Positions 44,713-53,896 are shown, counted from the first letter of the stretch. The stretch is 64,000 nucleotides of DNA from Oceanispirochaeta sp963676905 (GCA_963676905.2 CAXXVE010000001.1:1674001-1738000), one strand, 5' to 3'. The notes: generated by a model not told the origin, from the letters alone. A program made the numbers and translations.

Positions 44713-45078
44713 GTGGCTCGTATTGCAGGTATCGATCTGCCCAACAAGCATACTGATATTGCACTTACATATATCTTTGGTATTGGTAGAACCTCTGCTA
44801 AAGAAATCTGTGCAAAGACAGGTGTAGATCCAGAAAAAAGAATCAATGATCTCTCAGCTGAAGAAGTAAATGAACTGAGAAAATTGATTGAAAGTGAATA
44901 TAAAGTAGAAGGTCGTCTGAGATCCGAGGTCGCTCTGAATATCAAGCGTCTCATGGATATCGGTTGTTACCGGGGTCTTCGCCATAGAAGAGGTCTGCCC
45001 GTTAACGGACAGAGAACCAAAACAAACGCCCGTACCCGTAAGGGTAAGGTCAAAACCGTTGCTAAGAAGAAAAAGTAA
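44713..45078 (+). CDS. rpsM: 30S ribosomal protein S13
   Basis: The 121-residue head protein starts at a GTG seven bases after GGAGG. ARIAGIDLPNKHTDIALTYI, GCYRGLRHRRGLPVNGQRTK and TNARTRKGK are diagnostic. It opens the alpha-type gene set and forms bridges to the large subunit. Confidence 0.98.
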   Translation: MARIAGIDLPNKHTDIALTYIFGIGRTSAKEICAKTGVDPEKRINDLSAEEVNELRKLIESEYKVEGRLRSEVALNIKRLMDIGCYRGLRHRRGLPVNGQRTKTNARTRKGKVKTVAKKKK

Positions 45079-45098
45079 GCGGTTGGAGGTTTTAGAAA

Positions 45099-45479
45099 TT
45101 GGCTAAGGCAAAGAAAAGAAAAGAAAAGAAGAATATCTTTGAAGGTAACGTCTATATTCAGGCAACTTTCAATAATACAATCGTTACAATCACTGATCTG
45201 AAGGGAAATGCAATTTCCTGGAGTAGTGCAGGTTCACTTGGTTTCAAGGGAGCTAAAAAATCTACTCCTTATGCAGCTCAGACAACTGCTGAAACTGCCG
45301 CCAACAGAGCCCTTGATTTTGGGCTTCAGGAAGTTAACGTTTACGTTAAGGGTCCTGGTGTTGGTAGAGAATCTGCTATCAGATCTCTCGGCGGACTTGG
45401 TCTGCGTGTTAAATCCATCAGGGATATTACTCCTATCCCCCATAATGGATGCCGTCCCAAGAAGAGCAGAAGAGTATAA
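45099..45479 (+). CDS. rpsK: 30S ribosomal protein S11
   Basis: The 126-residue platform protein starts at a TTG nine bases after GGAGG. GNVYIQATFNNTIVTITDLK, SAGSLGFKGAKKSTPYAAQT and PHNGCRPKKSRRV are diagnostic. rpsD, which often follows, is missing; a hairpin and rpoA come next. Confidence 0.97.
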   Translation: MAKAKKRKEKKNIFEGNVYIQATFNNTIVTITDLKGNAISWSSAGSLGFKGAKKSTPYAAQTTAETAANRALDFGLQEVNVYVKGPGVGRESAIRSLGGLGLRVKSIRDITPIPHNGCRPKKSRRV

Positions 45480-45502
45480 TACTTAGAAGCAGGTTGAACA
45501 TA

Positions 45503-45529
45503 AACCGGTTTGAATCTTTCAAACCGGTT
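45503..45529 (+). promoter_or_regulatory. Perfect hairpin between rpsK and rpoA
   Basis: AACCGGTTTGA (45503-45513) is exactly complementary to TCAAACCGGTT (45519-45529), with a five-base loop. It is followed by GTTCGCTTATTTG, not a U-tract. It occupies the site where rpsD lies in many bacteria and may be a processing or regulatory element for rpoA. Confidence 0.65.
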
Positions 45530-45557
45530 GTTCGCTTATTTGTAGTAAGGAGCAGAA

Positions 45558-46598
45558 ATGGCACGTAAAAACCTATTGAAGGGATTTAAACGACCAAAAG
45601 GAATCACCTTTGAACATGGTGAGCAGGAATCCGGTTACGGTAAATTCATCGCTTATCCGTTTGAAAGAGGATATGGAGCAACAATCGGTAATTCATTACG
45701 CCGCATTCTGCTCTCCTCTATTCAGGGATATGCTGTTACTGCCGTACGGATTACAAGCTATAACAAGGACGGAAACGCCCATGTTATCACCAGTGAGTTC
45801 GAGTCAATTCCCGAGGTCGTAGAAGATACACCCGAACTGATCAGCAATTTAAAATCTCTGCAATTAAGCCTTCCTGAAGACATCGAAGAGAAGACAATTC
45901 TTGTCGAGTGGAAAGGCACTGGTGAAATGACTGGAGCTGATCTTGAAAAAGACGGTGTTACAGTTACCAATAAAGATCTGAAAATCTGTACTATGATGGA
46001 AGACGCTGATCTCGAATTTGAGATTCAGATCGACCTTGGAAGAGGTTACGTTCCTTCAGAATTGAACGAGAAATATATCGATGTTGTAGGTACAATTCCT
46101 GTCGACTCGATCTTTTCTCCCATCAAGAAAGTACGTTATGAAGTAGAGAATACACGTGTTGGTCAGAGATCGGATTACGATAAACTAATCCTTGAAATCT
46201 GGACAGACGGAACAATCTCTCCTGAAGACGCTCTTGCTGAGTCAGCCAAGATCGCCAAAGATCACTTCACAATCTTTATCAACTTTGATGAAGACGATGT
46301 GGTTGGAGATGACGAAGTTGACGAAGAAGAAGAAAGAGTAAAAGCTCTCCTGGATACTCCGGTTGAAGAGCTCGAACTGTCAGTTCGTTCAAGTAATTGT
46401 CTGAAGAACGCCAACATCAAAACTATTGGTGATCTGACCAGACGAACAGAAGAAGATATTGCGAAAACCAGAAACTTCGGTAAGAAGTCCCTGATGGAAA
46501 TCAAGGAAAAACTGAAGGAATGGAATCTTTCTCTGGGTATGGTTGATTACAGTGTTTTGAAAAAAACAATTAAACTTGAGAATAATAAGGAAGAATAA
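45558..46598 (+). CDS. rpoA: RNA polymerase alpha subunit
   Basis: The 346-residue subunit has the N-terminal assembly domain (FIAYPFERGYGATIGNSLRR, ILLSSIQGYAVTAVRI), a strongly acidic linker near residues 235-260 and the C-terminal DNA- and activator-binding domain (LELSVRSSNCLKNANIKTIG). The linker is more acidic than in E. coli. rplQ follows after two bases. Confidence 0.98.
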   Translation: MARKNLLKGFKRPKGITFEHGEQESGYGKFIAYPFERGYGATIGNSLRRILLSSIQGYAVTAVRITSYNKDGNAHVITSEFESIPEVVEDTPELISNLKSLQLSLPEDIEEKTILVEWKGTGEMTGADLEKDGVTVTNKDLKICTMMEDADLEFEIQIDLGRGYVPSELNEKYIDVVGTIPVDSIFSPIKKVRYEVENTRVGQRSDYDKLILEIWTDGTISPEDALAESAKIAKDHFTIFINFDEDDVVGDDEVDEEEERVKALLDTPVEELELSVRSSNCLKNANIKTIGDLTRRTEEDIAKTRNFGKKSLMEIKEKLKEWNLSLGMVDYSVLKKTIKLENNKEE

Positions 46599-46600
46599 TC

Positions 46601-46972
46601 ATGCATAACAGAGTTGGTTTTAACAGACTCGGACGCAAGTCCAGTCATAGAAAAGCTCTTCGCAGAAACATGGTCACTTCTCTTTTCAAACACGAGAGAA
46701 TCCAGACTACTAAAGCAAAGGCGCTTGAGGTTAGAAAAACAGCTGAGAAGATGATTACCAGAGCAAAAGAAGACTCGGTACATAATCGTCGGATCATTGC
46801 CAAGAACATCCAGGATAAGGATATTCTGAATAAACTTTTTACTGAAATCGCACCCCGTTTCACAGAGAGACCCGGTGGATACACAAGAATCCTTAAAATG
46901 GGATTCCGCCAGGGAGATGCTGCCGAAATGGTAATCCTCGAACTGGTTGAAAAGGGCGATGCTGAAAAGTAA
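46601..46972 (+). CDS. rplQ: 50S ribosomal protein L17
   Basis: The 123-residue protein (MHNRVGFNRLGRKSSHRKAL, RRNMVTSLFKHERIQTTKAK, GGYTRILKMGFRQGDAAEMV) ends the super-cluster. It is followed by 170 bp with a small stem (ATTCTTTT/AAAAGAAT) and a strong terminator. Confidence 0.98.
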   Translation: MHNRVGFNRLGRKSSHRKALRRNMVTSLFKHERIQTTKAKALEVRKTAEKMITRAKEDSVHNRRIIAKNIQDKDILNKLFTEIAPRFTERPGGYTRILKMGFRQGDAAEMVILELVEKGDAEK

Positions 46973-47078
46973 GATTCCTAAATGGATCTGACAGGTAAGC
47001 TTCAGGAGGCAAGCTGATTCTTTTCTGAAAAGAATTAGTGAATCACCCCTAATGTAAAGTTTAATAAGTTTCGATATT

Positions 47079-47125
47079 AATAAGGAAGGTTTGTCTGTTA
47101 TTGGGCAACTCTTCCTTATTTTTTT
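47079..47125 (+). terminator. Intrinsic terminator of the ribosomal super-cluster
   Basis: AATAAGGAAG (47079-47088) pairs perfectly with CTTCCTTATT (47111-47120), followed by TTTTT. The loop is long (22 bases). The U-tract ends 18 bases before the next start codon, so the downstream gene must have a promoter inside or depend on read-through. Confidence 0.75.
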
Positions 47126-47142
47126 GGGTGATTAAAAACTGA

Positions 47143-50100
47143 ATGCGTAGCATATTCAAAATTTTTATATCTTTATTTATCTCACTGGTCCTTGTCAGCG
47201 GACTGGGCTATCTGGCTTTTACTGGAACTTTCAAGCAGATTGAAACACAGTATTTCAGCCAGAGGGTTCTTCAGGGGCAGCAGGAGCGACAGCTTGTCAA
47301 CAGCGGTCTTGTAGATGAATACCACAGTACAAACATCACCCGTCTTCAAAGTTTTCTCGAGCTGGATTATATGCGCAATGTATACGACCCCAGCCAGGAA
47401 CGTGCAGACATCATTTCCCGGACTAATCTTTTTGGCAGGCTTTCAGATGAACTCGCCGGCTTTCAGAATATACGCATCATAGACCGTAACCGCCAGAATG
47501 TTCTCTACAGTACTCTGGAAGGAGATATCACACAGAGAAGCAATACAAGAATTCTTTATAATAGATGGAGCCAGAGTCCTGATAACGGCGCCCCTATACA
47601 ATACCTTGAGTCGAAAGAGGACAGTCCTGTTTTCAGCTATGATGTAGAGGGGAGCAGAATCTTTTACTCTCTACCCGCAGTGGATCAGTATGGTCTTTTT
47701 CAGGGAACTGTGGTTGTCGACTTTTCCATATCCGGACTTCAAAACTATCTCTACAGGAATGGCGGCCTCTCCGATATAAACAGACTTCATATTCTGGAGT
47801 CTGATGTACTGGTTTATAATCTAAGCCCGGAGCAGCTTGATATTCTTCGTGACAACATTACTCAATTCCGTGAAGGTGCAGGCCGCTCTGACTACATTCA
47901 GCAGATAGCATCCGGTGAAGGTCAGGACTACTACCTTGTTCAAACTATCGATGCCAACGGTTCAGCTTCAGTGACTGCTATTCCCGGGGATGAACTGGTT
48001 CTTAACCGCGAATACAGGCTGCTGCTGCTTCTATCCATATTCATAACTCTCTTCCTTCTATTTTTCTTCCTGATGAATATTCGTCAGAACCAGGAGCTGA
48101 TTCTTAAAAAGAAAATTAAAAAGTTTCAGCTTAGTTTTCTCAGAGACCTTCTTGATGCGGAAGAGGAGCTTAACTGGGAAAAGTACGAACTTGAACTGAA
48201 GTCCCGCAAAGATGAAGTAAGGAAAGAGCTTCTTAAAGGTCTTTCTGAAAAGTTCAAGAAAAACAGGATGGATGAGATTGATCAGCTTCTGAATAAGAGC
48301 TGGGAAGAGATTATCCGTTTCCTGGTAAGCAAGAAGGAAGAGGAGAAAGAAGAGCCGACAATTTCTATTTCCGATCTTGAGAAGATGATCAAGTCCGCAT
48401 TGAGTTCAGCTCATTTCACCGTTGAAAATGCGGATGTAAGAAATGTTTCAGGCTCAGCAGCTGCCGCTCCTGCCCGGGAAATGCAGCCAGTGGATGTCGA
48501 AGAACTTGATGAGTTTGATGATGTAGAAGAGCTGGATGAGCTTGATGAAGCGGATGATGCAGAAGAGCTCAATGAGGTTGCTGAAGACTTTACAGCCGGT
48601 ATGAGAGCTGTTGAAGTTGAAGAAGTTCATGAACTTGATGATGCCGATGAGCTTGAAGAGGCTGATGATCTGGAAGAAGCTGGCGAAGAGGATTTCACCG
48701 CCGGAATGAAACCGGTTGATGTGGAAGAGGTCGGGGAGCATGATGAAGTCGAAGAGCTCGATGAAGTCGAAGAGCTCGATGAAGTCCAGGATCTTGAAGA
48801 AGCAGATGAGCTGGATGAAGTAGAAGATCTTGTTGATGCTGCTGAGCTGGAAAACGCAGAAGAGCTTGGAGAAGCTGAAGAGCTCGATGAAGCCGAAGAG
48901 CTCGATGAAGCTGAAGAACCTGACGGGGGACTTCTTTCTGAGTTGTTGTCTATTGCTTCTGAGGACAGGCATATTCACGCGGATGAAGAAGCAGAACAGC
49001 TTGAGGATCAGGACTATCTTGCACCTCTTGAAGATCTGGCCGGTGTTGTTTTCAGTGAAACAGAGCCGAAAGAGTCTGATGAGTTAATCGAAGAAACTGC
49101 TGAAGAGGCTGCGTCAGAAAACCAGATGATAGATCTGGACGAAGTCGGCAGTACATTTAGTATTCAGAGTCTTATGGACTCCATGGATGTCGATGAAATT
49201 TCCAGGAATCTGGAGATCAGATATAACCAGTATCTTAATGAATCCGAGCAGGTCCTGTCTCCGGAAGAGATGGATGAGCTGCCTGTTATTCCTGAGGTAG
49301 AGGCCCTTCCTGCCGACGATGTAGATACTGAAGAAGTCGATATGCTTCATCCCGAATATGACGAATCTGTTGAAGATGATCTGATTGAACTTGATCTGAA
49401 TGAGGATCTGACTCTTTTTGGTCTTGATATTACCGGAGGCTATCCGATGAACAAGTCTGCGATCATAGAGAAGAAGAAGCAGATGGATTCTGTAGATGAT
49501 GCAGAATCTCTCGGATCGGTAGCCTTAATGACAGAAGAAACCAAGAATCAGCCTGCAAAGAGTGATGAAGCTGGTATGATTGAACTGGATATTATCAGTC
49601 CTCAGGATTATTATGGTGACTCGAATAACTTCGTCGGCTATGACAGCGGCGTTTCTGCCGTGCTTGATGATATTGATGAGTCAGACGGGGGAGGGGATGT
49701 GAAGGATAACATGGATATTCCTGAAGAGGATGAACGGGAGGATCGTTCTGCCTTTGATAATATAGAATCATCTGAAACCGCTGATGAAGTCGAAGAGCTT
49801 GATGAAGTCGAAGAGCTTGATGAAGTCGAAGAGCTTGATGAAGTCGAAGAACTCGATGAAGTCGAAGAGCTTGATGAAGTCGAAGAACTCGATGAAGTGG
49901 AAGAGCTCGATGAAGTGGAAGAACTCGATGAAGTGGAAGAACTCGATGAAGTCGAAGAACTTGATGAATCTTCCGAGCCTGTTGTTATCCCCCTGATGGA
50001 GTACCTTGAAAAAGCGGGTATCGAAATCGTATCCAGGACAGAACTTGTCAGTGAGCAGCCGCAAGTGGAAGATGATAAAATTACATCAGAAGTTCTGATG

Positions 50101-50628
50101 CCCGGCATGGGCGGGCTGATTCAAAGCCTGGCAGACGACCTGCTTCCTCCTCTTGACGACTCTCCCGAAGTGGAGCTCTATACTATCAAGGATGAAAATG
50201 CCCGTATTGAGATGACCGCGGAAGGTATCGATTTTGATAACTTCAGAAACCACTACAGGGATGGCTCTCTGGGACTACTTAAGGCGCTGAGGGATTTTAC
50301 CCGTGAGTACAAGGCTCTCGGCGGTATTCTGCTGGAGAAATCGGATAATGGGCTTGTTCCTGCATATTCAATCGGAATCAATGAAGATGGTGTGGATACT
50401 CTGGCAGAGGACAAATATGCAGCACTCCTGAGTGAGCTGACAGCAGAGAAGGGCATTGTCTATATCCGTAACAAGGATCATAACTCTCTTGGTGGAGCTT
50501 TCTCTCATAATGACTTTAATCTGTTCAAAAGCTGGATCATTCTCCCCCTGAAGAGTGAAGAAGGCATTGATGCCGTTCTGCTGGGCTATAAAGACAAGAG
50601 CCAGACATTTCTGAAGGATCTGTACTGA
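47143..50628 (+). CDS. Large membrane protein with sensor-like domain and acidic repeat tract
   Basis: The product is 1161 residues. A transmembrane helix lies at ~5-25, an extracytoplasmic domain at ~26-285 resembling sensor (Cache-like) regions, and a second helix at ~288-310 (LLLLLSIFITLFLLFFFL). A charged cytoplasmic helical region follows to ~440. Residues ~446-960 are extremely Asp/Glu-rich; M(Q/R/K)(P/A)V(D/E)VEE headers occur at 447, 487 and 522, and ten tandem DEVEEL units run from 881 to 940. The final ~150 residues look globular, perhaps GAF-like (KGIVYIRNKDHNSLGG). No kinase, cyclase or chemotaxis domain is visible. No clear ribosome site precedes the ATG. I do not recognise the family; an anionic scaffold or binding role is conjecture. 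Confidence 0.75.
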   Translation: MRSIFKIFISLFISLVLVSGLGYLAFTGTFKQIETQYFSQRVLQGQQERQLVNSGLVDEYHSTNITRLQSFLELDYMRNVYDPSQERADIISRTNLFGRLSDELAGFQNIRIIDRNRQNVLYSTLEGDITQRSNTRILYNRWSQSPDNGAPIQYLESKEDSPVFSYDVEGSRIFYSLPAVDQYGLFQGTVVVDFSISGLQNYLYRNGGLSDINRLHILESDVLVYNLSPEQLDILRDNITQFREGAGRSDYIQQIASGEGQDYYLVQTIDANGSASVTAIPGDELVLNREYRLLLLLSIFITLFLLFFFLMNIRQNQELILKKKIKKFQLSFLRDLLDAEEELNWEKYELELKSRKDEVRKELLKGLSEKFKKNRMDEIDQLLNKSWEEIIRFLVSKKEEEKEEPTISISDLEKMIKSALSSAHFTVENADVRNVSGSAAAAPAREMQPVDVEELDEFDDVEELDELDEADDAEELNEVAEDFTAGMRAVEVEEVHELDDADELEEADDLEEAGEEDFTAGMKPVDVEEVGEHDEVEELDEVEELDEVQDLEEADELDEVEDLVDAAELENAEELGEAEELDEAEELDEAEEPDGGLLSELLSIASEDRHIHADEEAEQLEDQDYLAPLEDLAGVVFSETEPKESDELIEETAEEAASENQMIDLDEVGSTFSIQSLMDSMDVDEISRNLEIRYNQYLNESEQVLSPEEMDELPVIPEVEALPADDVDTEEVDMLHPEYDESVEDDLIELDLNEDLTLFGLDITGGYPMNKSAIIEKKKQMDSVDDAESLGSVALMTEETKNQPAKSDEAGMIELDIISPQDYYGDSNNFVGYDSGVSAVLDDIDESDGGGDVKDNMDIPEEDEREDRSAFDNIESSETADEVEELDEVEELDEVEELDEVEELDEVEELDEVEELDEVEELDEVEELDEVEELDEVEELDESSEPVVIPLMEYLEKAGIEIVSRTELVSEQPQVEDDKITSEVLMPGMGGLIQSLADDLLPPLDDSPEVELYTIKDENARIEMTAEGIDFDNFRNHYRDGSLGLLKALRDFTREYKALGGILLEKSDNGLVPAYSIGINEDGVDTLAEDKYAALLSELTAEKGIVYIRNKDHNSLGGAFSHNDFNLFKSWIILPLKSEEGIDAVLLGYKDKSQTFLKDLY
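49783..49968 (+). repeat. Ten 18-bp tandem repeats encoding DEVEEL
   Basis: The unit GATGAAGTCGAAGAGCTT recurs head to tail ten times (49783-49962) plus GATGAA, with changes only at third positions (GTC/GTG, GAG/GAA, CTT/CTC). The near-identity and in-frame 18-bp period make it a candidate variable-number tandem repeat. Amino-acid sequence is perfectly conserved across units. Confidence 0.95.
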
Positions 50629-50719
50629 AGCTGTTGCTCCTCAGTTTTCCAATTATATGTATAGCGATATTAAAGTGATCTTGTGCTCACAGATAGATCC
50701 TTTAAGATAATTCTTTGAC

Positions 50720-50747
50720 TTGACAAATGGGTCTTTACTTATATAAT
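50720..50747 (+). promoter_or_regulatory. Consensus promoter of rny
   Basis: TTGACA (50720-50725) and TATAAT (50742-50747) are both perfect consensus, separated by 16 bases. The start codon of rny is 30 bases further, after a GGGGGAAA ribosome site. It is one of the strongest-looking promoters in the window. Confidence 0.78.
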
Positions 50748-50776
50748 CATAATATCTTGTAAAATTAGGGGGAAAT

Positions 50777-52306
50777 ATGGATCTTATCTATATGATAGCT
50801 CTTCCCCTCGTTGGTATATTATTAGGTTGGACAATAAGATGGCTTTACGCCAGATATCAGCTCTCTTCTTCAGAGCAGAAATCGTTAAGAGTAAAACAGG
50901 ACGCAGTTAAAGAGGCAGAACAGGAAAAAAAATCCATCTTACTGGAGGCACAGAATCAGATTCTGAAAGAAAGACGTCAGCTGGAAAAAGAAAACCGCGA
51001 CAGACGTAATGATGTTCAGAAATATGAACGTAGAGTGCAACAGAAAGAAGATAATCTTGATAGAAAAACTGCCATACTTGAACAAAAGCAATCTGAAATT
51101 AACGGAAAGGAAGAAGCCCTAGTAGCCAGAGAGGAGACTGTCGCAAATGAAGAAAGCAGATGGCAGTCCGAATTGGAACGAATCTCCGGTTTAACCAAAG
51201 ACGAGGCGAAGAAATTGATAGTTCAGAGTCTGGAAAATGAGGCAAAACACGATGCCCAGGCCCTGATCAATAAAATCGAACAAGAAGCAAATCTCACGGC
51301 CGAGAAGAAGGCCCGCGATGTTATCGTAACAACCATTCAGCGTCTGGCGACAGATGTAAGTACAGAAATCACTGTTACTTCCGTCAGTCTCCCCAACGAT
51401 GAAATGAAGGGACGTATTATCGGACGGGAAGGTCGGAATATCAGAACCCTGGAGACTTTAACAGGTGTGGATATCATCATTGATGATACTCCTGAGGCTG
51501 TTGTTATCTCCTGCTTTGATCCCATCCGAAAGGTGATTGCCAAAATCGCCCTTGAGAGGCTCATTGCCGACGGCAGAATCCATCCCGCAAGGATTGAGGA
51601 AGTCGTACAGAAAGTTACTAAAGAGATCAGCCAGACCATCTATGAAGAGGGTGAAAAAGTCCTCTTTGATCTGGGTATCCACAATGTCAGACCCGAAGGT
51701 ATCAGAGCTCTTGGACGTCTGCACTTCAGAACCAGCTATGGTCAGAATGTGCTTTCACACTCCAAGGAAGTTGCTGTTATCGCCGGTATGATAGCCGCCG
51801 AAGTCGGCGCGGATGCCGAGCTTGCCAAGAGAGGAGCCCTGCTCCACGACATCGGTAAGGGACTGGAAACTGACGGGGATGTTAACCATGCGGAACTGGG
51901 TGCTGAACTCTGTAAGCGTATGAACGAAGATGCCCGTGTTGTGAACGCCGTAGCGGCCCACCACAATGATGTAGAGATCAACTCCATTGAAGGTATTATT
52001 GTTCAGGTTGCGGACGCAATTTCCGCTGCCAGACCCGGTGCCAGACGTGAGACTCTTGATAACTATATCAAGCGCCTTGAAAACCTCGAGAAGATCGCTA
52101 TGAGCTTCGACGGTGTTGAAAAGGTATTTGCTATCCAGGCTGGACGCGAGCTGCGGATCATGGTCAACAATGACAAGATCGACGATGCAAAAGCCCAGAT
52201 CCTTGCAAAGGATATCGCAAAGCAGATTGAAAATGAACTTAAATATCCCGGACGCATCCGGGTCACCATTATTCGCGAGACAAGGGCTGTTGAGTACGCC
52301 CGATAG
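50777..52306 (+). CDS. rny: Ribonuclease Y
   Basis: The 509-residue membrane-tethered endonuclease starts mRNA decay. It has an N-terminal helix (IYMIALPLVGILLGWTIRWL), a long coiled coil (~25-170), a KH domain (GRIIGREGRNIRTLETLTGV) and an HD domain with LLHDIGKG. The family lacks RNase E, so this enzyme would lead turnover in Rny-type bacteria. ymdB follows after ten bases. Confidence 0.98.
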   Translation: MDLIYMIALPLVGILLGWTIRWLYARYQLSSSEQKSLRVKQDAVKEAEQEKKSILLEAQNQILKERRQLEKENRDRRNDVQKYERRVQQKEDNLDRKTAILEQKQSEINGKEEALVAREETVANEESRWQSELERISGLTKDEAKKLIVQSLENEAKHDAQALINKIEQEANLTAEKKARDVIVTTIQRLATDVSTEITVTSVSLPNDEMKGRIIGREGRNIRTLETLTGVDIIIDDTPEAVVISCFDPIRKVIAKIALERLIADGRIHPARIEEVVQKVTKEISQTIYEEGEKVLFDLGIHNVRPEGIRALGRLHFRTSYGQNVLSHSKEVAVIAGMIAAEVGADAELAKRGALLHDIGKGLETDGDVNHAELGAELCKRMNEDARVVNAVAAHHNDVEINSIEGIIVQVADAISAARPGARRETLDNYIKRLENLEKIAMSFDGVEKVFAIQAGRELRIMVNNDKIDDAKAQILAKDIAKQIENELKYPGRIRVTIIRETRAVEYAR

Positions 52307-52316
52307 GAAGTGAACT

Positions 52317-53108
52317 TTGGCGAATGAATTACGCGCCCTTATTCTGGGAGATGTTGTAGGCACTCCCGGAAGCAGGGCGCTTTTCTTTGGACTTAAAAAA
52401 CTCATAAAAGACTATAAGGCAGATCTCGTCGTTGTAAACGGGGAGAATGCCGCGTCCGGTTTCGGAATGATGCCCGAGGATGTGGAGCACCTTTTTTCAG
52501 CAGGAGCCGATGTAATCACCACAGGGAATCATATCTGGCAGAAGAAAGAGATCAATGAGATGCTTGATAACAGTGAGTATCTACTGCGGCCGGCCAACTA
52601 TCCTCAAGGGGTTACCGGACACGGTTCCTGCATTATTGAGAAGAAAGGCATCCGTGTGGCTGTGATGAATCTGCTGGGGCGTTCCCGGATGGGATTCAAC
52701 GGCTTATGTCCCTTTCAGACCGCCAGGAAAATGCTTCATCAGTTCCAGGGGAAAGCGGATCTCAGTATACTCGATTTCCATGCCGAAGATCCCCAGGAGA
52801 AAGAAGCCCTTGCTATCTATCTTGACGGCCAGCTGAATCTCCTCTTCGGAACCCATACACATATCCAGACAGCCGATGAGCGGATACTTCCGGGAGGGAC
52901 TGCCTACATCACCGATGTGGGCATGGTAGGCCCTTCAGACAGCGTTATCGGCGCTGATCCAGAGCAGAGCATCAGACGAAGCCTGACACAGCTCCCGCTG
53001 AAGATGGAAGTTGTTGACAACCCGGCAGTGATCTGCGGCATTCTGGTTGAATTCGCAGATGGTGCTGCAAGATCCATTACCCGCATTTGTGAACAGGGAC
53101 TGTCATGA
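52317..53108 (+). CDS. ymdB: YmdB-family metallophosphoesterase
   Basis: The 263-residue protein starts at a TTG. Motifs of the TIGR00282/YmdB calcineurin-like fold are ILGDVVGTPG, VVNGENAASGFGM, TGNHIWQKKEI and FGTHTHIQTADE. In Bacillus, YmdB is a cyclic-nucleotide phosphodiesterase that influences RNase Y-dependent decay; the adjacency to rny supports a linked role here. The end overlaps the tlyA ATG in ATGA. Confidence 0.93.
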   Translation: MANELRALILGDVVGTPGSRALFFGLKKLIKDYKADLVVVNGENAASGFGMMPEDVEHLFSAGADVITTGNHIWQKKEINEMLDNSEYLLRPANYPQGVTGHGSCIIEKKGIRVAVMNLLGRSRMGFNGLCPFQTARKMLHQFQGKADLSILDFHAEDPQEKEALAIYLDGQLNLLFGTHTHIQTADERILPGGTAYITDVGMVGPSDSVIGADPEQSIRRSLTQLPLKMEVVDNPAVICGILVEFADGAARSITRICEQGLS

Positions 53109-53884
53109 AAAAGCAGCGTCTCTTACAGCTCGCTCTTTTGAAATTTGAAGATTATACGGAAAAAGAGATCTATGCCTCCATTCTCTGCGGTGAGTTGCTT
53201 TGCAACGGAGAGAAGATCCGGGACCCGAAGGCCATGGTTTCTTCGGTTTCAACTTTGGAGCTAACACGGAAAAGGTATGTCTCCCGGGGCGGACTGAAGC
53301 TGGAACGGGCTCTCGATTTCTGGGATATGCCTGTGAAGGGGAAGATAATACTCGATGCCGGTTCCTCTACCGGTGGCTTTACAGATTGTCTGCTTCAGAA
53401 AGGTGCGTTGTCTGTCTATGCCGTTGATGTCGGCTATAACCAGCTGGATTACAGCCTCAGAACAAATCCCTCGGTAGTGGTTATGGAACGGACAAACATC
53501 ATGAGTGTCGAAAATCTCGATCCCGTACCCGACTGGGCCGTTGCCGACCTCTCCTTCAGGAGTCTTCGTTCGGCGGCTGCCCATATTCTGGGGCTTACCA
53601 CCGACTCCCGGCTGATTGCATTGATGAAGCCTCAGTTTGAGGTTGAAGATCCCGATGATGATTTTGACGGCATAGTCCGTGATCCCCGGGAGATTCTTGA
53701 GATTACAGCCAGAGTTGTCAGTGAGATGGCCGAAGAGGGCGCTTATGTATCAAGGGCGGCTCTCTCTCCGGTTACCGGTCGCAAGGGGAATCAGGAGCTT
53801 CTGCTTGATGTAAGCGGTGATTCTCAAAAGGCCTGCCCTGTTGATGAACTTACAAGGGATCTTGAAAAACAGTTCGGAATTTAG
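53105..53884 (+). CDS. tlyA: TlyA-family rRNA 2'-O-methyltransferase
   Basis: The 259-residue protein has an N-terminal S4-like RNA-binding segment (RYVSRGGLKLERAL) and a methyltransferase domain with SAM motif ILDAGSSTGGFTDCLL and the YAVDVGYNQLDYSL block. Family members methylate 16S and/or 23S rRNA; older annotation as hemolysin is misleading. It is coupled to ymdB and converges on the GerMN gene. Confidence 0.93.
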   Translation: MKKQRLLQLALLKFEDYTEKEIYASILCGELLCNGEKIRDPKAMVSSVSTLELTRKRYVSRGGLKLERALDFWDMPVKGKIILDAGSSTGGFTDCLLQKGALSVYAVDVGYNQLDYSLRTNPSVVVMERTNIMSVENLDPVPDWAVADLSFRSLRSAAAHILGLTTDSRLIALMKPQFEVEDPDDDFDGIVRDPREILEITARVVSEMAEEGAYVSRAALSPVTGRKGNQELLLDVSGDSQKACPVDELTRDLEKQFGI

Positions 53885-53896
53885 TTAGAGAACCTG

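Noticed and set aside
49783..49968. CRISPR-like array
   Set aside because: Units are contiguous without spacers and lie in frame within a coding gene.
49638..50108. Ser/Thr-rich minus-strand reading frame of repeated SSSSST
   Set aside because: It is the antisense of the 18-bp acidic repeat; the periodicity is inherited and not evidence of a gene.
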